A stretch of DNA of 64,000 nt from Legionella drozanskii LLAP-1 (lineage in GTDB: Bacteria; Pseudomonadota; Gammaproteobacteria; Legionellales; Legionellaceae), in assembly GCF_001467585.1 (NCBI RefSeq), contig NZ_LNXY01000027.1, positions 120,595 to 184,594 on the forward strand. Reading direction: 5' to 3'. How positions within the stretch are numbered: the first letter of the stretch is position 1; each line of letters starts with the position of its first letter. The notes under the pieces were generated by a model. That model worked only from the letters and a program-made list of their open reading frames with translations, was not told the DNA's origin and ran no database searches. A program made the position numbers and the translations under genes. Shown piece by piece: positions 8,709-19,700 of the stretch.

Positions 8709-9266
8709 ATGATGAGTGATAAACTGTTTGGAAATCAATCAATTATTGTAACTTTAGACGTCGATGCACTGTTGTTCGACAGACTGAAGCAAATTGGGCA
8801 AGCAGGATTTTCCATTGTTGAGATTAATTGCAGTGAGCAAGCGCTGTTAAAAAGAATCATTGATGATTTCCCCAACTTACGCGTTGGAGCAGGTAACATT
8901 ACCAATACGCAACAGCTCGAAGAATGTTATCACGCCGGGGTACACTTTGTTTCCAGTCCTGGTTTTTTGCCCGCTATCGCACAAACCGCTTCAATCTACT
9001 CGATCAATCATCTTCCAGGCATTGCAACCATTTCTGAGGCTATGCAAGTAATGGCCTTAGGTTATCATCAAGCGCGACCCTACCCAGCTAATTTAGCATT
9101 TTGTGCATCGCTTAATAAGTGCTTGCCTATGTTACGTTTATTTCCAGCGGAAGTAGAATGGGATGAGGCTGAGCATTATCTTAGTCTCCCAGCCGTTGCC
9201 GCGGTTAGCATTGTTAATCCCGAAAGTAAGCATTTACATGCTTTATCGACCGGGGTTTTTGCATAA
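8709..9266 (+). CDS. KDPG/KHG aldolase-like protein lacking the Schiff-base lysine
   Basis: The 185-residue product has the class I KDPG aldolase (Eda) TIM-barrel pattern: IIVTLDVDALLFDRLKQIGQ, GFSIVEINCS with the catalytic-type Glu38, RVGAGNIT where Eda has GAGT, SPGFLP, and LPGIATISEA. The lysine that forms the Schiff base in Eda (within FKFFPAE) is an arginine in either alignment: Arg123 in QARPYPA by spacing, or Arg143 in MLRLFPAE by motif. The protein is also shorter than the usual roughly 210 residues at the C-terminus. It may be a non-catalytic paralogue or use other chemistry. ATGs at 8709 and 8712 are both possible; a TTG at 8691 is less likely. Its 3' end overlaps lspA convergently by 24 bp. 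Confidence 0.75.
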   Translation: MMSDKLFGNQSIIVTLDVDALLFDRLKQIGQAGFSIVEINCSEQALLKRIIDDFPNLRVGAGNITNTQQLEECYHAGVHFVSSPGFLPAIAQTASIYSINHLPGIATISEAMQVMALGYHQARPYPANLAFCASLNKCLPMLRLFPAEVEWDEAEHYLSLPAVAAVSIVNPESKHLHALSTGVFA

Positions 9267-9710
9267 ATCGATAAATAATAGAAACGCTCCAATACAAATA
9301 GCGCTATCGGCTAGATTGAATACTGGCCAGTGGTGGTTTTCATAATAAACATCAATAAAATCAATAACATGGCCCAATACTGCTCTGTCATATAGATTTC
9401 CTACAGCACCTCCGAGAATTAAGCTGACAGCCAGAGATTGCAATCTCGCTTTTGGCGATAACCGCACCAGCCAGACCACTAAAACTATAGACATGACTAT
9501 GCTAAATCCTGCAAAAAACCACCGATGCCAACTTCCTGTTCCACTTAAAAAACTGAAAGCGGCGCCAGTATTGTAAGCCAGGGTGAAATTAAACATTGGG
9601 AACAGGGGTTCCGGCTGATAGGGAATTAGATTAGTAGCAGCCCAGTATTTACTAAGCTGATCCAAAAGTATGACTATAAGACTTAAAAGAAACCAGGGCC
9701 ATTTTTTCAT
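9243..9710 (-). CDS. lspA: Lipoprotein signal peptidase LspA (signal peptidase II)
   Basis: LspA cleaves the signal peptide of diacylglyceryl-modified prolipoproteins in the inner membrane. The 155-residue protein has four transmembrane segments and the family motifs [29 protein letters not shown] and FNLADSAI. The catalytic aspartates correspond to Asp117 and Asp135. Its ATG overlaps the ileS stop by 4 bp (ATGA), so it is translationally coupled as the last gene of ribF-ileS-lspA. Confidence 0.98.
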   Translation of the reverse strand: MKKWPWFLLSLIVILLDQLSKYWAATNLIPYQPEPLFPMFNFTLAYNTGAAFSFLSGTGSWHRWFFAGFSIVMSIVLVVWLVRLSPKARLQSLAVSLILGGAVGNLYDRAVLGHVIDFIDVYYENHHWPVFNLADSAICIGAFLLFIDLCKNPGR

Positions 9711-12505
9711 GCGAAATGCCTCACTTCATCACGACCACTAATATTATCAATACAACGTTGGCATAACTCTGGATGTTTAGGATCCGAACCTACTTCCTCA
9801 CGTCGATGCCAACAGCGTCCACATTTTTCGTACTCACTTGCACGAACTGATATAGCGAGATCCAAATCGTTAGATCTTAAAGTCTCAGCTTTACACTGAT
9901 CCATCGGCTTTACAATAGCAGAAGAAGTGATTAGCACAAAACGCAATTCGTCTCCTAACTTCTTAAGCACAGGGAATAATTGCTCACCTGCGTAAAGTGT
10001 AACTTCTGCGGCTAAAGCTGAACCAATTAGCCCTTCTTTCCGTTGGCTTTCAAGCGCTTTATTAACCTCATCGCGCACTGCTTGAAGTTGTTGCCAGAAT
10101 ATCATGTCCATAACTTCAATTTGTGGCCATTGATCATACCATTGTTCAAGAAATACAGATTCACTTGATTTACCGGGTATAAACTGCCAAATCTCATCGG
10201 CAGTAAATGATAAAATCGGGGCTAGCCAACGGGTTAAAGCCTGAACAATATGATACATCGCAGTTTGGCAAGAACGTCTGGCCAGGCTATTTTTTGCTGT
10301 GGTGTACTGGCGATCTTTAATCACATCAAGATAGAAACTTCCCATATCCACTGCACAGAAATTATGAATCTTCTGATAAATGACATGAAAATGATAATTC
10401 TTGTAAGCTTCTTTGATTTCCTCTTGCAATTCTTGACATCGCTTAATTGCCCAACGATCTAATTCAACAAGCTGCGTCGCTTTAAGTAAATTCTTTTCGG
10501 GGACGAAATCAAATAAATTAGCCAGTAAAAATCGAGCGGTATTGCGAATACGACGGTACGCATCTGCATTACGTTTGATTATTTCCTCGGAAATACTCAC
10601 TTCATGGCGATAATCAGTCGAGGCAACCCATAAGCGCAAAATATCAGCACCGTGCTGATTCACTAATTTGTCGAGGGCAACGTAATTACCTTTGGATTTA
10701 GATAATTTTTTCCCTTCCGCATCGACTGTATAGCCGTGGGTTAATACTGTTTTATAGGGTGCGTGGCCATAGATAGCAACTGCCGTGGTGAGGGATGAAT
10801 TAAACCAACCACGATGCTGATCTGAACCCTCAAAATAAACGTCCGCAGGTAAACCGAGTGCTTCATTTTGTTTTAAAACACAATAATGTGATACGCCGGA
10901 ATCAAACCAAACATCGAGAGTATCGCTAATCTTTTCGTAGTCACTCGCATCAGCGCCTAAAAACTCAGCGGTATCGAGTTCAAACCAGGCATTAATTCCG
11001 CTTTTTTCAACTTTTAAAGCAATCAGCTCAAGCAATTCGATCGTTTTAGGATGAAGTTCCCTTGTGGATTTATGCACAAATAAGGGCATCGGTGTACCCC
11101 AAGCACGCTGCCTGGAAATGCACCAATCAGGTCTTGTTTCAACCATATTGGCAATACGAGCCTTACCCCAATCAGGAACCCAATTCACCTTTTCAATTTC
11201 AGCCTTAATTGCCTGACGTAAGCCATTTTTATCCATGGCAATAAACCATTGAGGAGTCGCAAGAAAAATCATCGGCGTTTTATGGCGCCAGCAATGTGGA
11301 TAGCTATGGCGTATTGATTCATGATGTAAAAGGACCTGATGTTCTTCCAAGACTTCAATAATTTTTTCATTCGCTTTTAAAACAGAAAGCCCAGCGAATA
11401 AAGGGACATCCTTCGCATAGCAACCATTTGCCATCACTGGATTAATAAGCGGGAGGTGATAGGCCTGCCCTACTTGGTAGTCTTCTGGACCATGCGCTGG
11501 TGCGGTATGCACACAGCCTGTACCTGAGTCAATGGTGACATGGTCACCCAGGATGATCGGTACCTGGCGCTCATTGAAAGGATGCTCTAATGAAATTTTT
11601 TCAAAGACTTGGCCTGTCGCCTTGCCTTTGATTTGATAATTTTCAATGCCATAACGAGCCATCACCGGCTTCAGCAAATCGTTACTGAGTAGATAATAAT
11701 TTTTACCGACATCCACTAGCACATATTCATAGTCCGGATGCAAACAAACGGCTTCATTTGCAGGCAAGGACCAGGGAGTTGTTGTCCAGATTGGAACGAT
11801 GATTGGCTTCAGAGCTAAAGAACTATCGATTAAACTAAGGATCTTTTCAGGCTCAGCTGCGTAAAAAGCGACATCAATCGAGGGCGAAGTTTTATCTTCA
11901 TATTCAACCTCAGCTTCAGCTAAAGCAGAACCACAATCGATACACCAATGAACTGGCTTAAATCCTTGCTGTAAATGCCCATTTTCAATCACCTTACCCA
12001 GGGCACGAATAATATTGGCTTCGTAAGAATAATCCATGGTAATGTAGGGATGTTGCCAATCGCCAAAGACACCTAAACGTTCAAACTCTTCACGCTGAAT
12101 ATCAATTTGGCTTGCAGCATATTCGCGGCATTTAGCACGAAACTCTGTGGCGCTAATTTTCATTCCGGCCTTGCCTACTTTTTTCTCAACATTCAACTCA
12201 ATAGGCAAACCATGACAATCCCAACCGGGAACAAAGGGCGCATCAAAACCACTCAGTGATTTTGATTTTGTAATAATATCTTTAAGAATTTTGTTAAGTG
12301 CATGGCCGCAATGTAAATGCCCATTCGCATAGGGAGGGCCGTCATGCAAGATAAAACGTTTTGAGCCGGCACTAATATCTCTCATTTTTTCGTAGATAGC
12401 TTTAGTTTGCCAGTTGACTATCATCTGTGGCTCGCGTTGAGCAAGATTAGCCTTCATTGGAAAAGACGTTTCTGGTAAATTTAAAGTATCTTTGTATTCT
12501 GCCAT
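9707..12505 (-). CDS. ileS: Isoleucyl-tRNA synthetase
   Basis: This class Ia synthetase charges tRNA-Ile and edits misactivated valine. The 932-residue product carries the HIGH-type motif HLHCGHAL at residues 63-70, the KMSKS-type motif KKLSKSKGN about two thirds along, the CP1 editing domain between them ([26 protein letters not shown]), and a C-terminal zinc ribbon with CGRCW and CQRC. Length and domain order are those of the bacterial family. It is preceded by ribF and followed by lspA, the common gammaproteobacterial order. Confidence 0.99.
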   Translation of the reverse strand: MAEYKDTLNLPETSFPMKANLAQREPQMIVNWQTKAIYEKMRDISAGSKRFILHDGPPYANGHLHCGHALNKILKDIITKSKSLSGFDAPFVPGWDCHGLPIELNVEKKVGKAGMKISATEFRAKCREYAASQIDIQREEFERLGVFGDWQHPYITMDYSYEANIIRALGKVIENGHLQQGFKPVHWCIDCGSALAEAEVEYEDKTSPSIDVAFYAAEPEKILSLIDSSLALKPIIVPIWTTTPWSLPANEAVCLHPDYEYVLVDVGKNYYLLSNDLLKPVMARYGIENYQIKGKATGQVFEKISLEHPFNERQVPIILGDHVTIDSGTGCVHTAPAHGPEDYQVGQAYHLPLINPVMANGCYAKDVPLFAGLSVLKANEKIIEVLEEHQVLLHHESIRHSYPHCWRHKTPMIFLATPQWFIAMDKNGLRQAIKAEIEKVNWVPDWGKARIANMVETRPDWCISRQRAWGTPMPLFVHKSTRELHPKTIELLELIALKVEKSGINAWFELDTAEFLGADASDYEKISDTLDVWFDSGVSHYCVLKQNEALGLPADVYFEGSDQHRGWFNSSLTTAVAIYGHAPYKTVLTHGYTVDAEGKKLSKSKGNYVALDKLVNQHGADILRLWVASTDYRHEVSISEEIIKRNADAYRRIRNTARFLLANLFDFVPEKNLLKATQLVELDRWAIKRCQELQEEIKEAYKNYHFHVIYQKIHNFCAVDMGSFYLDVIKDRQYTTAKNSLARRSCQTAMYHIVQALTRWLAPILSFTADEIWQFIPGKSSESVFLEQWYDQWPQIEVMDMIFWQQLQAVRDEVNKALESQRKEGLIGSALAAEVTLYAGEQLFPVLKKLGDELRFVLITSSAIVKPMDQCKAETLRSNDLDLAISVRASEYEKCGRCWHRREEVGSDPKHPELCQRCIDNISGRDEVRHFA

Positions 12506-12570
12506 CTGTGCCTACTCTGTTAATGCATTAAGTTTAAAACGGCGTGTTCAACGCCCAGCCTTACCGCGAC

Positions 12571-13506
12571 TTATGTTGAGGGACTACTCAAATATGCCTT
12601 TGCCGCAGCAACATCATTATGGATTTGCTTGATCAAAACGTCCACTGATGAAAATTTAACCTCATCTCGTAATTTGTGCAAGAAAAACACTTGCAGCATT
12701 TCACCATATAAATTGCCATCAAAATTAAATAAATGAATTTCGAGGATATTTTTTGTACCATCAACCGTTGGTCTAGATCCTAAATTGGCCACCCCTTCTA
12801 ACCATTCGCCATTAGCTCTGCGTACCTTGACGCAAAACACCCCTTTCAGAGGAAGAGCTAGGCGATGCATAGTCAGATTAGCAGTCGGGATTCCCCATTC
12901 TCTTCCGCGCTCATTTCCTTTAACCACCCGACCGCAAAGACTAAACGTTCTACCGAGTAAAACTGATGCTTGCTCAAGCTGACCTTGTACTAGTGCCTCT
13001 CTAATTTTAGTCGAACTTATGCGAATATGGTTAATCGAATAATCGGGAAAAGTTTCCACGATACAATTGGACTGTTCGCCCATTCTTTTCAGTAAAGACA
13101 CATCTCCTGAACGATCTTGTCCAAAATGAAAATCCGCTCCGACTAATAAATAGTTAGCCTGTAGCCAAGAAAAAAAATAACGCTGAGCAAATTCTTGAGC
13201 TGACAATAAAGCAAAAGCCTCATTAAATTTAAGGCAGCAAAGATAGTCAACTTTGCAAGATTCAAGCACTTCCGACTTTTCCCGCAAACTTGTTAGTCTA
13301 GCAGGAGCCTGCTGGCCACGAAAATATTCAGCAGGTTGCGGTTCAAATAAAAGAACTACCAGGGGTAATTGTCGTTTATCTGCTTGTGCCCTCAAAGCAG
13401 CTAGCAGCGCTTGATGTCCTAAGTGTACACCATCAAAATTACCAATAGCCGCTACTGTACCCTCCGAAAAATAAGGAACTTTAGCCAATCCGCGTAACAG
13501 CTTCAT
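12571..13506 (-). CDS. ribF: Bifunctional riboflavin kinase / FAD synthetase RibF
   Basis: RibF phosphorylates riboflavin to FMN and adenylylates FMN to FAD. The N-terminal nucleotidyltransferase domain shows GNFDGVHLGHQALL and the ISSTKIREAL motif. The C-terminal flavokinase domain shows GRGREWGIPTANL-like residues (NERGREWGIPTANL), GVFCVKV and GVANLGSRPT. The length of 311 residues is normal. It is the first gene of ribF-ileS-lspA, with 65 bp before ileS. Confidence 0.98.
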   Translation of the reverse strand: MKLLRGLAKVPYFSEGTVAAIGNFDGVHLGHQALLAALRAQADKRQLPLVVLLFEPQPAEYFRGQQAPARLTSLREKSEVLESCKVDYLCCLKFNEAFALLSAQEFAQRYFFSWLQANYLLVGADFHFGQDRSGDVSLLKRMGEQSNCIVETFPDYSINHIRISSTKIREALVQGQLEQASVLLGRTFSLCGRVVKGNERGREWGIPTANLTMHRLALPLKGVFCVKVRRANGEWLEGVANLGSRPTVDGTKNILEIHLFNFDGNLYGEMLQVFFLHKLRDEVKFSSVDVLIKQIHNDVAAAKAYLSSPST

Positions 13507-13649
13507 ATTAAATCAAAAGATAAAAAGAAAAGATTATACCGAGTTTATTTAAGATTGCGAAATCAAAATAAAAATAGACTCATTTTTTTCAAGTTTGCAT
13601 AGAGAATGTGCTTAAGTATTTAATAATGGTTGTTGGTCATAGGGTCCAC

Positions 13650-13681
13650 AAATTAGGTTGGCCCCTGAAACAACCTAATTT
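13650..13681 (-). terminator. Hairpin overlapping the yggU stop
   Basis: AAATTAGGTTG (13650-13660) and CAACCTAATTT (13671-13681) form a perfect 11 bp stem with a 10 nt loop, overlapping the yggU stop codon. It is a good hairpin but a poly-T tail is weak, so termination is likely rather than certain. The sequence is related to the GGTTGGGCC palindromes found elsewhere in the window. Confidence 0.55.
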
Positions 13682-13956
13682 GAAAAAACCTTGCTTGGCT
13701 CAACAACACTACCAATTATCCTCAGTGTTTTACGCCTTATCTTATCCCCACGCACTAGCTTTACCTGCCGCAGTGGAACATCAAAAAGTTGAGCGATAAA
13801 TTTAAGTAATGCATCATTTGCTCGGCCTTCAACAGCCGGGGTGTTTAAGCGAATTTTAAGCGCATCATCGTGTATTCCAACGATTGCTGTTGATTTTGCA
13901 CCTGGTTGAGCATAAACATAAATTGTTAGGCCTTCAGCATCGGATTTATACCACAC
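13675..13956 (-). CDS. yggU: YggU/DUF167 family protein
   Basis: The 93-residue product matches the small DUF167 (YggU) family: IYVYAQPGAKSTAIVGIHDDALKIRL, then TPAVEGRANDALLKFIAQLFDVP and VKLVRGDKIRRKTLRI. The cellular role of the family is not established. The start is a GTG at 13956, supported by AAGGA 7 bp upstream; there is no usable ATG. It lies 15 bp behind the ankyrin gene and can be cotranscribed with it. Confidence 0.92.
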   Translation of the reverse strand: MWYKSDAEGLTIYVYAQPGAKSTAIVGIHDDALKIRLNTPAVEGRANDALLKFIAQLFDVPLRQVKLVRGDKIRRKTLRIIGSVVEPSKVFSN

Positions 13957-13971
13957 GACTCATTCCTTGAT

Positions 13972-16605
13972 TCATTGTGAGGAAGGGGATTTATTTCGTG
14001 AAGGTAATTGAGCACTTTCTTCCTCACGATGCTTTTCAGACTGAGTATCTTCCTTCTCGCCATTGCTGTCAGAACTATGAGGAGAGAATAGTAAATGTCT
14101 CCCTAAAACACCTCTATTATATTTCTGGACACGTTTTACTTCCTTAGTTCTCTCTTGCTCAGCTTCAACAGGCGAGTGCTCACCAAAACGACGCTGCGCC
14201 ATGAGGACATATTCTATAAAATTAAGCCTTTCGCCGTAAGTTAAATCAAATTGAGATTGATAGGAAAATACATAATTGTAAATAGACTGATTAGCAATTT
14301 TGTCTCGATATTGCGGGTTATCAAATTCATTATCCGTACTAAATAGAACCGTCTCAACGCCATCAACCTGCTCAATGAGTCTTAATACCGCTGTTTTTTG
14401 ATCAGGAGCGACCTCAAAGAAAAATCGTTTAGGTTCACCAGCAAGAATATTTACACAGGCATTGATTAAAAAAAATGGAATTTGATAAAAACCTTGTTCG
14501 TCTCTGGCCACAGACAACGGCAATAAACCTCGTTTGAGATCCTCTGATAAGATAGGATCAGTAATTTCATATCGTATGTAGGGAGGGGCATTATACTCTT
14601 CTAATTCAGTAATTCTCTGGATTTGAAAATTACAAACATAAGATTCCACTCCTAAATTTTTGATAACTTTCTCGCGCAAATCTCTTTTTATGTTGAATTG
14701 CTCATATATTCTTTGATTTCTTATATCCATCAAATAGAGATCTAAATCAACACTAACAGTGTTCGAAGCAATACTGATGCAACCTTCATGGCTTGCGTAA
14801 TAAGCAGCACAAGTGAGTAGCTCAGTAAAGGAAATATTATCCCCAGCAAAACCAGTATGATAAGGAATTGTCTCTTGTCCTCCAGTATGATCACTCAATT
14901 GGTCATGGGTAGTTAAATTAGTAACTGTGAAATTGACTGAATGGCTAGTAGGCTGTTCGCCGCCTAAGTTAACCGATAACCCTCTTTCATTAGAGTTAAA
15001 ATCAATGTCGCGCCTCATCAATTTTACTCTTTTTTCCCTAGTCATGCCTTCATCATATCCCCTATAGACAAAAGGAGAAAAAGATTCATTTAAATTATGT
15101 AGGCGAACAAGTTCATTTTTAATTAGATTTTGAAAATATAAAATGGATTCTGAACGAATTGTTTCGCTGATAATGGCGATTGTTATCTCTAAAATATCGC
15201 TACCTTGTTTTTTGATTTCATCCCTAGAAAGATTAAAATTAGTTTCCAGCCAGCGATAAATAAATTCCTCTTTTTTGTTGGGTGATCCCTTATTAGTATT
15301 AAAGAATGCAACCAGGTCGATTAATTCATACACCCTATCTCTCTGATTAATATCGTCAATTTGATAAGCAATAGTATGAAGTCTCGCAAAAAAAGTTAAC
15401 TCTTTATCCCAAATTGCCAAGGGAATTTGATCCAACCACTGGTAAACAAGATTATTCAATATCTTTTGATGTAGTTTGTTAGCTATTTCATTGAATGTTT
15501 CTTCATCTTTAAGGAAGTTTTGTAGGTAATAGGCATAAAATGAATCCATTCTTAATTGAAATTCATGAAATTTAAAAACAGATGCATCTAACATGGTGCT
15601 CATTATGAAGGACTTAGATTCTTCATTTCTAGTTTCCATCTCCTTGATGATGAAATGAGTAAAATCCTCTCTAGCTTCTGATAAGCGTTGGCTAACACTT
15701 TCAAAATCCTGTAATTTTAAATTCACTTCTTTTATTTGTTGACTGAAATGTTTTTTATTATCTTTGTATCTTTTATAGCGATCAAACCAGTACCTAAGAT
15801 CCTGTTCTTTTTCTAAAAAAAAATCCCAATGCTGAAGATAATGCTCCTGAATGAAATCAGAAAAATCCTCTTTTTTTACCTCAGCTTTGTATGCCTTTTT
15901 GAACAAATCTTCTATCTTATTTTCTTGAATTTTTTTGGAAGCGTATTCGAAATCTTTTTCGTTATTATCCATATATCTATTATTAGCATGTTGATGTATC
16001 AGTATATTTTCTAATTGTTTCTCCTCTTTTTGTAATTTCAAGCGAAAATTAAGATAAGAAATGATAGTAAAGAACACAAGCGCGTCTTCATCATTAGAAT
16101 TTTCAGCTATTTCTGTCAGAGCGCTGATATAGTGATTAAGGCCTATTTGGTTCGTTAATAAACTATCCAACATTTCATGATAAGCTGCTGCATAAACTTG
16201 ATTATGATCAACCGGACTCTGCCCCGTCGTTCTCGTTAAATAATTAACAACAACTCTAGCCGAGGTCACATTGACAGCTCGTAAAATATCGGCATATCTT
16301 CCTACAACTTCGGAAGAAACCTCATAAGAAGAATGCGAAAAAATGGCTTGGACTTTTCTATGAATATCCCAAGGCGTTTCATTGTTTTTGTTGACAGCTT
16401 CCTCAAGCTCTGGTGCCTTATGGCGTAGCCAATCTGCGATAGAAGACTCCTCTTGATCCATGGCATATAAACAGTGGAGAAGAGTATTTCCTTCATCAGT
16501 TTTGGCATAGATTAAATCTGGAGTTTCTTCGATTAGTTGCTGTAACCATTCTAGATCACCCTCTTTAATTGCTTGAAAAAGTGCAATTTCTTTATCGTCT
16601 AGCAT
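13972..16605 (-). CDS. Ankyrin-repeat protein with possible ADP-ribosyltransferase-like core, effector candidate
   Basis: The 877-residue protein opens with about two ankyrin repeats (residues 5-85; GNTLLHCLYA and the ETPWDIHRK region). A long helical part with coiled-coil stretches follows (about 180-500). The segment 510-680 contains VYRGYDEG (Arg515), DNISFTELLTCAAYYAS (Ser592) and ITELEEYNAP (Glu667/Glu669). This order and spacing resemble the R, S-T-S and E-x-E motifs of ADP-ribosyltransferase toxins; the assignment is my inference, not a database match. The C-terminus (about 825-877) is charged and Glu-rich, as in E-block Dot/Icm translocation signals (NGEKEDTQSEKHREEES). No signal peptide is seen. 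A likely -10 (TATAAT) lies at 16640-16635. Confidence 0.8.
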   Translation of the reverse strand: MLDDKEIALFQAIKEGDLEWLQQLIEETPDLIYAKTDEGNTLLHCLYAMDQEESSIADWLRHKAPELEEAVNKNNETPWDIHRKVQAIFSHSSYEVSSEVVGRYADILRAVNVTSARVVVNYLTRTTGQSPVDHNQVYAAAYHEMLDSLLTNQIGLNHYISALTEIAENSNDEDALVFFTIISYLNFRLKLQKEEKQLENILIHQHANNRYMDNNEKDFEYASKKIQENKIEDLFKKAYKAEVKKEDFSDFIQEHYLQHWDFFLEKEQDLRYWFDRYKRYKDNKKHFSQQIKEVNLKLQDFESVSQRLSEAREDFTHFIIKEMETRNEESKSFIMSTMLDASVFKFHEFQLRMDSFYAYYLQNFLKDEETFNEIANKLHQKILNNLVYQWLDQIPLAIWDKELTFFARLHTIAYQIDDINQRDRVYELIDLVAFFNTNKGSPNKKEEFIYRWLETNFNLSRDEIKKQGSDILEITIAIISETIRSESILYFQNLIKNELVRLHNLNESFSPFVYRGYDEGMTREKRVKLMRRDIDFNSNERGLSVNLGGEQPTSHSVNFTVTNLTTHDQLSDHTGGQETIPYHTGFAGDNISFTELLTCAAYYASHEGCISIASNTVSVDLDLYLMDIRNQRIYEQFNIKRDLREKVIKNLGVESYVCNFQIQRITELEEYNAPPYIRYEITDPILSEDLKRGLLPLSVARDEQGFYQIPFFLINACVNILAGEPKRFFFEVAPDQKTAVLRLIEQVDGVETVLFSTDNEFDNPQYRDKIANQSIYNYVFSYQSQFDLTYGERLNFIEYVLMAQRRFGEHSPVEAEQERTKEVKRVQKYNRGVLGRHLLFSPHSSDSNGEKEDTQSEKHREEESAQLPSRNKSPSSQ

Positions 16606-16686
16606 AAATTTTTCTTGGGCATGAAAGATAAGTAATTATACATCGATATGGCTATTATTCTATCAATTTAGTTGTGTTAGTTTTTA

Positions 16687-16702
16687 GCTTAAAAATTTAA
16701 GC
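16687..16702. promoter_or_regulatory. 16 bp AT-rich inverted repeat between acrB-like gene and ankyrin gene
   Basis: The arms GCTTAAA and TTTAAGC are separated by 2 bp (16687-16702). The site lies 21 bp after the RND pump stop and about 50 bp upstream of the likely -10 of the ankyrin gene. It could be a weak terminator for the pump operon or a regulator site for the ankyrin gene. The sequence does not decide between them. Confidence 0.3.
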
Positions 16703-16723
16703 GACCACGATGAGAAAAACGGT

Positions 16724-19700
16724 TTAGTCCTTATTTCCAGCAAACCGTTTTCTAACGACCACAAAGAAAATGGGCACGAAAAAGATTGCTAAGACTGTTG
16801 CGGTGAGCATCCCTCCAGCGACCCCCGTACCTACAGCATTTTGCGCACCTGAACCTGCACCGGTGCTTATTACCAAAGGAAGAACACCAAAAATGAACGC
16901 GATTGAAGTCATTAAAATCGGACGTAAGCGCATGCGGACCGCTTCAAGGGTAGCCTCAATCAGTCCTTTATTTTCTTTCACGATCAGATCCTTGGCAAAT
17001 TCAACAATTAAAATCGCATTTTTTGCTGATAAACCAATCGTTGTTAACAGTCCTACTTGGAAATAGACATCATTATTCATGCTACGAAGACTTGCAGCTA
17101 ATAAGGCACCGATAACGCCAAGCGGAACCACAAGCATGACAGAAAACGGAATGGACCAACTTTCGTATAAAGCCGCCAAACATAAGAACACAACCAGTAA
17201 AGAAATTGCATATAAAGCAGGCGCTTGATCACCGGACAAACGTTCTTGATAGGACATACCAGTCCAATCGTAACCTACGCCTGGGGGTAATTTATCTGCT
17301 AATGAAGCCATTAACTGCATTGCTTCACCACTACTTTTCCCCAAAGCTGCTTCCCCCAAAATTTCCATCGAAGGTAACCCGTTAAAACGTTCTAATCGTG
17401 GTGAACCATATCTCCAATAGGTTGAACCAAAGGCTGAAAAAGGAACCATTTGTCCTTTATCGCCTCTTACAAACCAAGATTTACTATCATCGGGCAGCAT
17501 TCGATAAGGAGCGGCGCCCTGTACATATACTTTTTTTACTCGACCGCGATCAATAAAATCATTCACATAAGCACTACCTAAAGCGATAGATATCGTTTGA
17601 TTAATATCAGTAATTGCAACACCTAAGGCGTTCGCTTTTTCTTGGTCAATAGCTAATTTAAACTGTGGAGTGTCTTCCAACCCATTGGGTCTAACACGCG
17701 CAAGAGTATCTGGATGCTGAGCGATCATCCCTAAGAGTTGATTACGAGCTTCTGTTAATTTTTCATGACCAATATTAGCCTTATCAACTAATTGAAAATC
17801 AAATCCACTTGCGGTGCCCAATTCAATAATGGCAGGCAAGTTAAAAGCGAAAACCAAACCGTCTTTGATATGCGAAAATTCACCCATCGCTCTTGCAATA
17901 ATTGCAGGAACCTTATTCTCTACCCCTTCCCGTTTATCCCAACTTTTTAAGGTGCTAAAAGCAATACCCGAATTTTGGCCACGACCATTAAAACCAAAGC
18001 CTACGACTGTAAACGTCGATACAACATTATCTTTTTCTTTGGTCGCATAATAACGATAAATTTGGTCCGCAACTTTTTGGGTACGCTCTTGAGTCGCTCC
18101 CGCGGGCAATTGCATCATCGTTAAAACAAGGCCTTGATCTTCCTCGGGCAAAAACGAGGTAGGTAAGGTTAAGAACAGATATCCCATCCCTAAAACAATC
18201 AATAAGTAAACGAGAAGATATCGTCCTGTTTTACGCAGAAGTTTTTCGACGCTGTCGTGGTAAAGATGAGTAGCTCGGTCAAAACCTCGATTAAACCAGC
18301 CAAAAAAACCTGTCTTCACCTGTTCCGTTGCGGTTAGAGGTTTTAGGATGGATGCACATAAAGCAGGCGTTAAAATGAGCGCTACTAAGACTGAAAGAGC
18401 CATTGCCGATACAATCGTCACAGAGAACTGACGATAAATGACGCCAGTTGAACCTCCAAAAAAGGCCATCGGAATAAAAACTGCGGAAAGGACCATGGCA
18501 ATACCAACAAGAGCTCCCTGAATTTGCCCCATCGAACGACGTGTTGCTTCTTTCGGTCCCAACTTTTCCTCAACCATTACTCGTTCAACGTTTTCAACAA
18601 CGACAATTGCATCGTCCACCAGCAAACCAATGGCAAGCACCATCCCGAACATGGTGAGCGTATTAATGGAGAAACCTAAAATGGATAAAATAGCGAAGGT
18701 CCCTAACAAAACGATAGGCACAGCAATAGTAGGAATTAAGGTTGCTCTAATATTTTGCAAAAACAAGTACATAACTAAGAAGACAAGGATAATTGCTTCG
18801 CATAGCGTTTTCAGCACCTCATGGATCGACAGCTTCACAAAAGGGGTCGTATCGTAAGGGTATACAATTTTAAAATCTGGAGGGAAAAAAGGTTCCATAT
18901 TGGCAACAGCAGCTTTCACGGCCGCTGCTGTATTTAAAGCATTTGCACCAACGGCTAACTTGATACCCAAACCAGCCGCTGGTTTGCCATTATATCGCGC
19001 AATGACATCGTAATTTTCACCACCAAGTTCAACCCGCGCAACATCACGTAACCGCACTTGCGAACCGTTCGAATTAACTTTAAGTAATATTTTTCCAAAT
19101 TCATCAGGTGATTTTAAACGTGTTTGAGCAATAATCGAGGCGTTTAATTGTTGTCCGCTGACAGCCGGGGTGCCACCTAATTGACCCGCAGCAATTTGAT
19201 TATTTTGCGCTTTAATTGCATAAATAATATCGCTTGGCTGTAATTGATAATTATTCAACTTATTAGGATCCAGCCAGATTCGCATCGAATACTGGGAGCC
19301 GAAAAGTTGTACATCGCCTACCCCATTTAAGCGGCTAATGGAATCTTTAATATTCGACGATACATAATCAGCTAAATCGTACTGATCCATGGTGTCATTC
19401 TCAGACACGGCACCTAACACTAAAAGAAAACTGCTGCTGGATTTTTTTACTCTTATCCCTTGTTGTTGTACCTCTTGTGGCAATAAAGGCATTGCCAGCT
19501 GTAATTTATTTTGCACCTGCACCTGAGCTATATCCGCATTAGCCTTGGAATCAAAGGTCAGGGTTATAGTCACAGTCCCAGAGGAATCGCTTTGCGAAGA
19601 CAGATACATGAGGTTATCAATTCCACTCATGTTTTGTTCAATAATTTGCGTGACCGTATCTTGAACAGTTTGAGCATCGGCCCCTGGATAAATCGCCGTA

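Noticed and set aside
13608..13799. Plus-strand frame of 63 codons over the yggU 3' end
   Set aside because: It overlaps a conserved gene in antisense and starts in an AT-rich gap without ribosome site.
16687..16702. GCTTAAA inverted repeat read as a PmrA box for the ankyrin gene
   Set aside because: Only one half resembles cTTAATatT; the second half does not. Kept only as an unassigned inverted repeat.
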